From positions 186,001-250,000 of the forward strand of contig NZ_JAHWGU010000010.1 of assembly GCF_020873875.1 (NCBI RefSeq): a DNA stretch of 64,000 bases, given 5' to 3'. The DNA comes from Actinoplanes sp. DH11. GTDB taxonomy: Bacteria; Actinomycetota; Actinomycetes; Mycobacteriales; Micromonosporaceae. The notes under the pieces are model-generated. The model was given only the letters and a program-made list of their open reading frames with translations. It searched no databases and had not been told where the DNA came from. Shown one piece after another: positions 8,121 to 15,477 of this stretch. Made by a program: the position numbers and the translations under genes. The stretch's first letter is position 1. Every line of letters begins with the position of its first letter.

Positions 8121-8152
8121 TTGACATCGCGTGAGTTCGTGAAAGCATTCAC
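8121..8152 (+). promoter_or_regulatory. TTGACA box and CRP-like dyad upstream of whiB1
   Basis: TTGACA at 8121-8126 is followed by GTGA-N6-TCAC (8139-8152), a match to the CRP/Rv3676 half-site plan. It lies about 190 bp before whiB1. In mycobacteria whiB1 is controlled by CRP, so a similar role is inferred. The rest of the 413-bp gap (7931-8343) shows no gene. Confidence 0.5.
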
Positions 8153-8343
8153 AAGCGATAAGAAGTAACCGGTTGCTGCTTGTACGCGTTCCTAATCCAG
8201 AAGCGCGGAACAGCCACCAAACACCAAAAGCTTGCTGACGCACTGGTGATCACTCGGGTACAACCCGTGGACAACCACTGCGCATGCATATAGGTAAACA
8301 GCACTGTTTTCATTACCCCATCCGAAACAAGGAGTTTGCCGCC

Positions 8344-8598
8344 ATGGACTGGCGTCACGATGCGATCTGCCGCGACGAGGACCCTGAGCTGTTCTTCCCG
8401 ATCGGGACGTCCGGCCCGGCGCTCCTGCAGGTCGAGCAGGCCAAGGCCGTGTGCCGGCGGTGCCCGGTGACCGAGTCGTGCCTCTCCTGGGCGCTCGAGT
8501 CCGGTCAGGATGCCGGCGTTTGGGGCGGGATGAGCGAAGACGAGCGGCGCGCAGTGAAGCGTCGCGGCGGCCTCCGGGTCGGCGCTCCCACCGCCTGA
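8344..8598 (+). CDS. whiB1: WhiB1/WblE iron-sulfur transcription factor
   Basis: 84-aa WhiB-family [4Fe-4S] protein, an essential SigA-associated regulator in mycobacteria. The four cluster cysteines are in AICRDED, KAVCRRCPV and ESCLSW, followed by the GVWGG turn and a basic C-terminus (RRAVKRRGGLRVG). Start ATG 8344 has AAGGAG at 8329-8334, 9 nt upstream. Sequence and neighbourhood (lipid kinase, PdtaS-type kinase further on) fit WhiB1/WblE rather than other classes. A CRP-like site lies upstream and a hairpin terminator at 8622-8648 closes the gene. Confidence 0.95.
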   Translation: MDWRHDAICRDEDPELFFPIGTSGPALLQVEQAKAVCRRCPVTESCLSWALESGQDAGVWGGMSEDERRAVKRRGGLRVGAPTA

Positions 8599-8621
8599 TT
8601 CAATCCCCCACACAGCATTTG

Positions 8622-8648
8622 CGCCCCGGGCCTGACGGCACCGGGGCG
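8622..8648 (+). terminator. Hairpin terminator after whiB1
   Basis: Perfect 8-bp stem CGCCCCGG/CCGGGGCG with an 11-nt loop, followed by the moderately T-rich tcttgctgttt. It begins 23 nt after the whiB1 stop. Confidence 0.75.
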
Positions 8649-9211
8649 TCTTGCTGTTTCGGCTCGCTCACCGAGCGTTTCCATTCCACAGTGCGCAATT
8701 GCGATCACCGTACGTTTCCCCGCTTCCCCGAAATGATCTCGAAATTCGGATCAGCGCGCATTGCGTCGCCAACTCAACACACTCCGCATCGGAGTGACCC
8801 GATCACTCTTTAGTCGCTACCTTGCGCGGAGTGACGGTAACCAGGAGTCACCTGCTCCGTTTACCGGCAAGCAGCCACTTCCCCTACCACTGCGGCTTCA
8901 CTCATGCCCCCGCCCGAGGTGCGGCTTCGCCCGCTGAGAGCGCCACAGAGCCTCAAGGGATCTCCGCCTGCCCGGCGGTGGCGATCTCCGCGCCGTTGAG
9001 CGCTTGAGGCGGCGTACAGGCGGTCCAGCGCCCGGTGTCCCCCGGAAGGGGTAGGCCCGCCCTCTTACGGCCCCTACGGCGCCCGGCGTCTCAGGGCTAC
9101 TCCGGGGGTGGGGCCGCGCGAAGCAGCGCCTGTTGAGGCCACCATGTGCCGACACACGGCGGGGCGCCACGCGACGAGCATCCAGGCGGACGCGCAGGGT
9201 GGGCGGACGCC

Positions 9212-9300
9212 GAAGCGCAGGGCTGCGCGAACGCCGAAGCGCAGGGCTGCGCGGACACCGAAGCGCAAGGCTGGACGGACACCGAAGCGCAAGGCGCGAC
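9212..9300. repeat. 24-bp tandem repeat, 3.7 units
   Basis: Units at 9212, 9236, 9260 and 9284, period exactly 24, each starting gaagcgcagggctg or gaagcgcaaggc. Non-coding. Confidence 0.9.
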
Positions 9301-9316
9301 AATCGTCTACGCCCGG

Positions 9317-9381
9317 AGTGGGACCACCGCCAACGCTCACAGTGGGACCACCACCAACGCCCAGAGTGGGACCACGGCCTG
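9317..9381. repeat. 24-bp tandem repeat, 2.7 units
   Basis: Units at 9317, 9341 and 9365 starting agtgggaccac; same period as the preceding array but unrelated sequence. Non-coding. Confidence 0.88.
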
Positions 9382-9693
9382 AGCGCGGGCTGGGCGATCG
9401 GCGAAGGTGAACTCCAGCACGCCGGCAAGGTTGGACGTGGCCGCCCAGGGGGCGCAGGCGGACGCGGCATCACGCGCGCGGCGGCAAGGCGCGGATTCCG
9501 CCGGAACCTCTGCCCGCGTCGCCAGCCGGCATGTCGAGCACCTCACCCGCGCGGATCGGATAGATCGTCGAATGCGCACCCGGGCACATGCTGCAGCCGG
9601 CCGGCTCCTCCCGGCACACCGGGCGCCACCAAGCCGAAGACAACGGAACACCGTGGACTGGCGTCCGAGCGCCAGTCCGAGCAAGCACCGGTG

Positions 9694-9945
9694 CGAGCAA
9701 GCACCACTCCGGCCGAGCCCCTGGTGCGGGCAAGCGCCGGCCCGGCCGAGCCCCAGCCCAGGCAAGCACCACTCCGGCCGAGCCCCGACTCGAGCAAGCG
9801 CCACTCCGGCCGAGCCCCGACTCGAGCAAGCGCCACTCCGGCCGAGCCCCGACTCGAGCAAGCGCCACTCCGGCCGAGCCCCGACTCGGGCAAGCACCAG
9901 TCCGAGCAAGCACCACTTCGGCCGAGCCCGGTGCGGGCAAGCGCC
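9694..9945. repeat. ~32-bp tandem repeat, about eight units
   Basis: Units of about 32 bp built on gagcaagcgccactccggcc followed by gagccccgactc; the central three or four are nearly identical and the outer ones diverge. No spacers. It ends about 100 bp before palindromic element copy 2. Confidence 0.9.
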
Positions 9946-10042
9946 GGTCCGGATCAGCGTCGGTCCTGTGAATACCGCGTGCGCATCACTGCGGCCCCCT
10001 AGTGGGCTGCGGCGGCACCCGACAAGCCGCCCATGGCGAGAT

Positions 10043-10117
10043 GTTGATCTGCTAGCGATGCGAAATCGCGGTTTCAGGTCCATGATCACCGCGATTTCGC
10101 ATCGCTAGCAGATCAAC
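10043..10117. repeat. 75-bp palindromic element, copy 2 of 4 (perfect stem)
   Basis: The most perfect copy: 10043-10072 and 10088-10117 are exact reverse complements (30 bp) around a 15-nt loop (10073-10087). Outer flanks are GCGAGATG on the left and CACCGCC on the right, the mirror of copy 1, so this copy is inverted relative to it. Confidence 0.97.
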
Positions 10118-10511
10118 ACCGCCACGCGAACCCACCGCAGCGGGCATCGCTGCTTGACCGGCACCTATCGGGACACATGAAGCGCTCCCCCACCGCCTGT
10201 GGGCACAAGCCGAACCCGACCAGCCAGCAACCACAGGCACAAGCCGAACCCGGCCAGCTCGAGCCCGGGATCAAAGCCTCCGGACGAGGCAATCCGGCGG
10301 AGGTCACAGGGCGGACTCGCACGTGGACAGAACACACTGCGGGCCGCCCTGTGGGGCTGAAGGCACACTTCGGAGTGAATCTCATCGGGACGGCTGGCAG
10401 GTACGTTCGCCGCGCCAATCAAGAGTGCGTATCCCACCGAGGGCGATGGACGCGCGGCACGATGAGTCGGGAAGCGAGCGCCGAGGAGCAGCGGCACCGG
10501 GCGCGGCACCT
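10118..10511. other. Intergenic, short direct repeat, no gene seen
   Basis: 394 bp between the palindromic element and the chelatase stop codon. A near-identical ~22-bp pair (gcacaagccgaacccg...cagc) occurs at 10203 and 10238. Open frames here lack any recognisable protein features. Confidence 0.6.
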
Positions 10512-11354
10512 TCAGGCGGCGGCTGCGAAGGACCCGCTCAGGGCCGCCTTGACGCGGGCGCCGACCAGACGTACCACTTCAGGTGTGTCCCCGAGCGGCT
10601 CGGCCGCCAGTACCGCGCCGGCAGACCGGGCTGTGTCGGCCGCCAGGTCGTAGAGGAGGCCTGGCGCCAGGAAGTAGGCGGCCATGCCTACGCGCTGAGC
10701 GCCGGCGGCTCGCAGCCGGGTCACCGCTTCGGCGGGGGCCGGACCGGCCCCGGACGCGTATGCCACCTCGGCCGGCAACCCCAACCGGCGGCCCAGGGCC
10801 GCGGCCGCGTCCGCCACCGTCGCCCGGGCGGCGGGGTCACGCGTCCCGGCTGAGGCCAGGACGACCCCGTCGAGCGTGGACGGCAGAGCACCATTGGCCG
10901 TGGCGAGCGCCCGGCCGAACGGAGAAAAATCCGAAGCTGGAAACGGCGACACACCCGACGGCGGCAGGACGCCGGGGGCGGTGGCGGCCAGGCGGCGGCA
11001 CAGGGCATCCAGCAGCAGAGGCGACGCCGGGCCCAGCACGTCCGCCAAGGTCACCGTGAGGGGCAGCGCCTCGGCGGCACGGGCGACGGCCGGCAGGTCG
11101 ACCCGGCCGTGGTAGGCGGCGGTCAGCAGCAGCGGCACCAGGACGGCCCGGCGGGACGGCACCGCGGCGAGCACGTCGAGGGGGCGCGGGCCGGCGTGGT
11201 CCAGGTAGGACGCCCGGACCAGCCACTGCGGGTGGGCCCGCCGGACCGCGCCGGCCAGCGCCTCCGTGGTGGCCGCGGCCCGGGGGTCGCGGCTGCCGTG
11301 GGCGACGAGGACGACGGCCGGCCGGTGGGCCGGGTTCAGACGTGCAGACCGCAT
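10512..11354 (-). CDS. Sirohydrochlorin chelatase (CbiX/SirB type)
   Basis: 280-aa, two-domain class II chelatase that inserts a divalent metal (Fe2+ for siroheme) into sirohydrochlorin in the cytosol. The N-terminal half has the metal-binding LVAHGSRDPRA; the C-terminal half repeats the fold (LASAGTRDPAA, AAYFLAPGLLYD). It is the last gene of the sulfate-reduction operon and its ATG at 11354 overlaps the 3' end of cysH by 19 bp, so translation is probably coupled. Context (sulfite reductase needs siroheme) argues for iron insertion rather than cobalt. Confidence 0.9.
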   Translation of the reverse strand: MRSARLNPAHRPAVVLVAHGSRDPRAAATTEALAGAVRRAHPQWLVRASYLDHAGPRPLDVLAAVPSRRAVLVPLLLTAAYHGRVDLPAVARAAEALPLTVTLADVLGPASPLLLDALCRRLAATAPGVLPPSGVSPFPASDFSPFGRALATANGALPSTLDGVVLASAGTRDPAARATVADAAAALGRRLGLPAEVAYASGAGPAPAEAVTRLRAAGAQRVGMAAYFLAPGLLYDLAADTARSAGAVLAAEPLGDTPEVVRLVGARVKAALSGSFAAAA

Positions 11355-12112
11355 TCGGTCTTCTCGAACATCGCCCAGCGGCCGGCGCGCGGGTCTTCGC
11401 CGGCCTTGGTCCGGCGGGTGCACGGCCAGCAGCCGATCGAACCGTAGCCCTTCTTGAACAGTTCGTTGACCGGCACGTTCCACCGGCTGATGTAGCGGTC
11501 CACGTCGGTCTGGGTCCACGCCGCGATCGGGTTGACCTTGACTTTGCCCTTCTTGGCGTCGAAGGCGACGACCGGCGTGTTGGCCCGGGTCGGTGACTCG
11601 TCGCGGCGCAGGCCGGTGGCCCAGGAGTCGTACTCGGCGAGGGCGCGTTCCAGCGGTTCCACCTTGCGCAGGAAGCAGCATTCGTCGGGGCTGCGGGCGA
11701 AGAGGCGGGGACCGTACTCGCCGTCCTGCTGCCCGACGGTCAGCCGTGGGCGGACGGACCGGACGTTGACGTTCATGGTGCGGGCCACGGTGTCGCGGAC
11801 CTTCAGGGTTTCCGGGAAGTGCAGGCCGGTGTCGAGGAAGACGACGTCGACGCCGGGCGAGACCCGGGAGAAGAGGTGCGCCACGACGGCGTCGGCCATG
11901 GAGCTGGTGACGCAGAACCGGGCGCCGAACGTGTCGGTCGCCCACTTGGCGATCTCCTCGGCGGTGCTGCCTTCGAGGTCGCGGCCGGCGGCGGCGGCCA
12001 GTTCACGCAGCTCGTCCGGGGTGCGACGGCCCGGTTCGACGCCGGCCACGGGGGCGAGAGCGGGGGCACCGAGGTTTATCAGGCCCAGACCGGTGGCGTT
12101 CAGGATGCTCAT
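11336..12112 (-). CDS. cysH: Assimilatory adenylyl-sulfate (APS) reductase
   Basis: Reduces activated sulfate to sulfite. 258 aa from ATG 12112, which has GGGAG 7 nt upstream and lies in an ATGA overlap with the preceding small gene. Two cysteine pairs, PDECCFLRK and CWPCTRRTK, are the ligands of the [4Fe-4S] cluster that marks the APS-using type rather than the PAPS-using enterobacterial type. The active-site Cys is in the C-terminal EKTECGLHV. Other motifs: VTSSMADAVV (pyrophosphatase-like loop) and LDTGLHFPET. Confidence 0.95.
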   Translation of the reverse strand: MSILNATGLGLINLGAPALAPVAGVEPGRRTPDELRELAAAAGRDLEGSTAEEIAKWATDTFGARFCVTSSMADAVVAHLFSRVSPGVDVVFLDTGLHFPETLKVRDTVARTMNVNVRSVRPRLTVGQQDGEYGPRLFARSPDECCFLRKVEPLERALAEYDSWATGLRRDESPTRANTPVVAFDAKKGKVKVNPIAAWTQTDVDRYISRWNVPVNELFKKGYGSIGCWPCTRRTKAGEDPRAGRWAMFEKTECGLHV

Positions 12113-12267
12113 CTGTTGACTCCCTTGGACAGTAAACCGATGAACTTGACCGAGAAGACGCGCGCGCAGGAGTGGCACTCCCAGGCGCCGTGCGAGGCCT
12201 CGTTGGGGCGGAGGTCCTCGTCACCGCAGTACGGGCAGTAGAGGGGCGCTGATCTGGCGTCGCTCAT
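12109..12267 (-). CDS. 52-aa zinc-ribbon protein between sir and cysH
   Basis: Small protein with two CxxC knuckles, LYCPYCGDEDL and WECHSCARVF, predicting one bound Zn. Start ATG 12267 and stop TGA 12109 each overlap the neighbours as ATGA (sulfite reductase stop at 12264, cysH start at 12112), so it is tightly coupled in the operon. Small genes of this kind sit between sir and cysH in streptomycetes as I recall, usually unnamed. The C-terminus is SVKFIGLLSKGVNR. Possible roles are an electron-transfer or assembly partner of the sulfite/APS reductases, but this is inference from position only. Confidence 0.85.
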   Translation of the reverse strand: MSDARSAPLYCPYCGDEDLRPNEASHGAWECHSCARVFSVKFIGLLSKGVNR

Positions 12268-13958
12268 TTCAGGAGCTCCTCGTCGGCGCGGAGCACCCAG
12301 TTCGCGAACGTCTCGCCGGAACTGCGGTTGTCCAGGTAGTGCCGGGCGACGCGTTCCACGTACTCCGGAAGCTCCTCGGCGGTGGCCTTGAGGCCGCGCA
12401 GTTTGCGCCCGAAACCGGCGGTCTCGCCCTTGGCCATGCCGAGGGCGCCGCCCAGGTGGATCTGGAAGCCTTCCACCTGCTCGCCGTGGGAGTTCATGAC
12501 CAGCTGGCCCTTGAGTCCGATGTCGGCGACCTGGGTGCGGGCGCAGGCGTTGGGGCAGCCGTTGATGTGCACCGAGATGTCGGCGTCGAAGTCGGCGAGC
12601 CGGCTCTCGAGCCGGGCCACCAGCTCTTCGCCGCGGGCCTTGGTCTCGACGATGGCGAGTTTGCAGTACTCGATGCCGGTGCAGGCCATGGTGCCTCGGC
12701 GCCAGGCCGAGGGACGGGCCTCCAGCCCGATCTCGCGCAGGGCCCGGACCAGCGGTTCCACGTTCTCGTCGGAGATGTCCAGGACGAGGAGCTTCTGGTA
12801 CGCGGTGAGCCGCACCCGATCCGAGCCGTGCGCCTCGACCAGGTCGGCGAGCCGGCTGAGCTGGGTGCCGGAGGAGCGGCCGACGACGGGGGCGGCGCCG
12901 ACGTAGTTGCGGCCGTCGCGCTGCTTGTGCACGCCGATGTGGTCGATCGGCTTCTCCGGCAGGTCCGGCGCGGGCCCGTCGAGCAGGGTCCGGCCGAGGT
13001 ACTCCTTCTCCAGGACCTCGCGGAACTTGGCGACGCCCCAGTCGGCGAGCAGGAACTTGAGCCGGGCCCGGTGACGCAGGCGGCGGTACCCGTAGTCGCG
13101 GAAGATCCCGACGACGCCCTCCCAGACGTCCGGGATCTCGTTGAGCGGCACCCAGACGCCGAGCCGTTCGGCGAGCCGCGGGTTGGTGGAGAGGCCGCCG
13201 CCGACCCAGAGGTCGAAGCCGGGGCCGTGCTCGGGGTGGTCGACGCCGACGAACGAGATGTCGTTCGCCTGGTAGGGCCCGTCGGCGAGCCAGGAGATCT
13301 GCGACTTGAACTTGCGGGGCAGGTTCGAGTAGCGCGGGTCACCGACGTACCGCTTCACGATCTCGTCGATGGCCGGGGTGGCGTCGATGACCTCTTCGGC
13401 GGAGACGCCGGCGACCGGGCTGCCCAGCACGACGCGGGGGCAGTCACCGCACGCCTCGGTGGTCTGCAGGCCGACCGCTTCCAGCCGGCGCCAGATCTCC
13501 GGCACGTCCTCGACCCGGATCCAGTGCAGCTGGATGTTCTGCCGGTCGGTGATGTCGGCGCTGTCCCGGCCGAACTCGGTGGAGATCTGCGCGATGGTGC
13601 GCAGCTGGGCCAGGTTGAGCGCGCCGCCGTCGCAGCGGACGCGGAGCATGAAGTACTCGTCCTCGAGCTCCTCGGGCTCCAGCACCGCGGTGCGGCCGCC
13701 GTCGATGCCGGCTTTGCGCTGGGTGTAGAGCCCCCACCAGCGGAAGCGGCCACGCAGGTCGGCCGGGTCGATCGAGGAGAACCCGCCGTGCGCGTAGATG
13801 TTCTCGATGCGCGCCCGGACGTTGAGGGGGTTGTCGTCCTTCTTGCTGCGCTCGTTGGGGTTGAGCGGCTCGCGGTGTCCGAGCGCCCACTGACCCTCGC
13901 CGCGCACCTTGCGGGGGCGGGCGGTCGGACCTGCAGCGGGAGTGTTGCTGGGCGCCAT
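12264..13958 (-). CDS. sirA: Ferredoxin-dependent sulfite reductase (nitrite/sulfite reductase family)
   Basis: 564-aa siroheme/[4Fe-4S] enzyme reducing sulfite to sulfide. Cluster/siroheme cysteines lie in MACTGIEYCKLAI (~residue 430) and NGCPNACARTQ (~470). TEACGDCPRVVLGSP and two ferredoxin-like half domains fit the Sir/NirA family. The first gene of the operon sir - zinc ribbon - cysH - chelatase; GGAGGAAC precedes the ATG at 13958. The operon context (APS reductase) supports sulfite rather than nitrite as substrate. An upstream leader peptide and hairpin suggest cysteine-linked control. Confidence 0.93.
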   Translation of the reverse strand: MAPSNTPAAGPTARPRKVRGEGQWALGHREPLNPNERSKKDDNPLNVRARIENIYAHGGFSSIDPADLRGRFRWWGLYTQRKAGIDGGRTAVLEPEELEDEYFMLRVRCDGGALNLAQLRTIAQISTEFGRDSADITDRQNIQLHWIRVEDVPEIWRRLEAVGLQTTEACGDCPRVVLGSPVAGVSAEEVIDATPAIDEIVKRYVGDPRYSNLPRKFKSQISWLADGPYQANDISFVGVDHPEHGPGFDLWVGGGLSTNPRLAERLGVWVPLNEIPDVWEGVVGIFRDYGYRRLRHRARLKFLLADWGVAKFREVLEKEYLGRTLLDGPAPDLPEKPIDHIGVHKQRDGRNYVGAAPVVGRSSGTQLSRLADLVEAHGSDRVRLTAYQKLLVLDISDENVEPLVRALREIGLEARPSAWRRGTMACTGIEYCKLAIVETKARGEELVARLESRLADFDADISVHINGCPNACARTQVADIGLKGQLVMNSHGEQVEGFQIHLGGALGMAKGETAGFGRKLRGLKATAEELPEYVERVARHYLDNRSSGETFANWVLRADEELLK

Positions 13959-14053
13959 CTCGGCGTTCCTCCGGGTTTCGTGGGCGCACGTTGCCGCTCA
14001 CGGCCCGGTGGAGGCTCGTGACATCTGTGTCAGGAGTGGGCCCGGCGGAAGCG

Positions 14054-14076
14054 CGCCCGAAAAGGAAAAGCGGGCG
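14054..14076 (-). promoter_or_regulatory. Hairpin between leader peptide and sirA
   Basis: CGCCCG-N11-CGGGCG, a 6-bp stem just after the leader-peptide stop (14080) in the ~120-nt sirA leader. It has no T run, so it may act as a pause or translation-sequestering element rather than a terminator. Role inferred. Confidence 0.45.
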
Positions 14077-14079
14077 TCG

Positions 14080-14166
14080 TCAGGAAGCCGGACACATCGC
14101 GCTGCGGACACGGCCGTAGTCCACGTGGCGGCGGGCCACGAAGCGGCGGTCAACTGCAGCGGTCAT
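14080..14166 (-). CDS. 28-aa leader peptide of the sulfate assimilation operon
   Basis: Short ORF ATG 14166 to TGA 14080: Arg/His-rich body (RRFVARRHVDYGRV) ending RSAMCPAS with a single Cys four residues from the end. Peptides of the form ...RRHVD...RVxSAxC recur upstream of sulfur-metabolism genes in actinobacteria (recalled as putative leader peptides). Stalling at the Cys codon under cysteine shortage could alter folding of the downstream leader and raise sirA expression. Position, motif and orientation fit; mechanism is inferred. Confidence 0.75.
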   Translation of the reverse strand: MTAAVDRRFVARRHVDYGRVRSAMCPAS

Positions 14167-14302
14167 GTGGGCAAGCCTCTCACGCCGAACGATTCTGGGC
14201 CAGTGCGGTCCAGAATCCGGGAGTGTGCAGAGCAGCACAGCGCGAACGCGTGGTGACCGTCCGCGTACGGGCTGCGGGATCGAAGCTCAGCCACATGGTG
14301 TA

Positions 14303-15454
14303 GTGACAACGCTACGGAAGGTTGACAGGCTCGGCGCAGGCGAAGGTCGATCCTCCGGGAGCCGCGCATTGTCCAGTCCGGCAGCCACCATCCGGGTGTG
14401 GGGGCCGTTCCTGGTCCCGGCCACGCTCACCGTCTCGGCCGGGTTGATCGGACTGGCCGTCCCGGACCCGGGCCCCGGCGAGGAACTGACCCGGGTGGCG
14501 GCCGGGCTCGACCCCGAAGCGATCCTGCGCGCAGCCCGTGACACCGACGCCGTGAACGCCTTCTACTACCTGCTCATGCACTTCTGGGCCGATCTCGCCG
14601 GGCACGACGTCCCGGCGCTGCGGCTGCCGTCACTCGTCGCGATGGGTCTCGGCGCCGGGCTCGCCGGTGAACTGGGCCGGCGCGTCCTGACCCCGGGTGT
14701 CGGCCTCCGCGGCGGGCTGTTCCTGGCCGCAGTGCCGGCGGTCAGCAGGTACGCCCAGGAGGCCCGCCCGTTCGCCCTCGCCTTCCTCTGCGCCACCGCG
14801 GCCACCCTGCTGCTCTACCGCACCCTGGACCGGCCGCACTGGGGGCGCTGGGCAGGGTACGGCCTGCTCGTCACGCTGACCGGCCTGCTGCACTTCCCGG
14901 CGTTGCTGATCCTGGCCGGGCACGCGTACACGATGGTGTCCCGCTGGTCGCTGAGCCGGCAGCCGGCCCTGCTGTGGTGGCTCCCGGTTACCGTGCTGGC
15001 CCTCGTACCCCCGGCGCCGTTGATCTCCCTGGGAATGCGGCAGCAGGCCGCGCTCCTCGCCTGGGACCCGGACCTGCCGTGGCGGACCTCGCAGCACCCG
15101 CCGGCCGCGCTGCTCGCCTCGGCCGCGGCCCTGCTGTTCCTGCTCGGCCTGGCACTCGCCGCCCGCTGGCCGGACCGGGCCCTGATCCGCGAACTGGCCG
15201 TCCTCGCCGCCGTGCCGCCGCTGGCGCTGGCCGTCGCGCTCACCCTGACCGGCAGTTTCTGGGCACCGCACTGGGCTCTTCCGGCGCTGGTGCCGGTCGC
15301 GCTCTGCGCCGCGGCCGCCCTGCGCGGGTTGCGCCTGCGGGCAGTGCTCGCGCTGCTCACCGTGGTCGCGCTCGCCCTGCCCCAGCATGAGGCGATCCGC
15401 CGCACCGACGCCCACCACAGCCCCGCGGCAGCACCCGGCGGACCCGGCGGCTGA
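14303..15454 (+). CDS. Polytopic membrane protein, GT39/mannosyltransferase-like
   Basis: About 383 aa from GTG 14303; the frame is open further up to 14165 but would overlap the divergent leader peptide. A first transmembrane segment (FLVPATLTVSAGLIGLAV) is followed by a loop with DTDAVNAFYYLLMHFW and 8-9 further helices, the layout of GT-C fold glycosyltransferases that use polyprenyl-phosphate sugars at the membrane. The canonical first-loop DE pair is not obvious, so activity is uncertain. It ends in a Pro/Gly/His-rich tail near a short (cgcccc) repeat, convergent with pdtaS. Confidence 0.7.
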   Translation: MTTLRKVDRLGAGEGRSSGSRALSSPAATIRVWGPFLVPATLTVSAGLIGLAVPDPGPGEELTRVAAGLDPEAILRAARDTDAVNAFYYLLMHFWADLAGHDVPALRLPSLVAMGLGAGLAGELGRRVLTPGVGLRGGLFLAAVPAVSRYAQEARPFALAFLCATAATLLLYRTLDRPHWGRWAGYGLLVTLTGLLHFPALLILAGHAYTMVSRWSLSRQPALLWWLPVTVLALVPPAPLISLGMRQQAALLAWDPDLPWRTSQHPPAALLASAAALLFLLGLALAARWPDRALIRELAVLAAVPPLALAVALTLTGSFWAPHWALPALVPVALCAAAALRGLRLRAVLALLTVVALALPQHEAIRRTDAHHSPAAAPGGPGG

Positions 15455-15477
15455 CCCCCCGCCCCCGCCCCCGCCCG

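Larger units (their letters stand above)
8650..10042. other. Non-coding, repeat-rich interval after whiB1
   Basis: About 1.4 kb with no supported gene. Several long open frames exist on both strands but their translations are low-complexity Arg/Pro/Ala/Ser echoes of the tandem arrays inside, with no matching family. The interval contains three distinct arrays (9212-9300, 9317-9381, 9694-9945) and ends at palindromic element copy 2. It interrupts the otherwise conserved whiB1-pdtaS neighbourhood. Confidence 0.75.

Noticed and set aside
8822..9007. 61-codon ORF after whiB1
   Set aside because: No RBS, no recognisable domain, inside repeat-rich non-coding DNA.
11355..11945. Upstream extension of the chelatase frame
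   Set aside because: It is a shadow of cysH in another frame; the chelatase domain starts at 11354.
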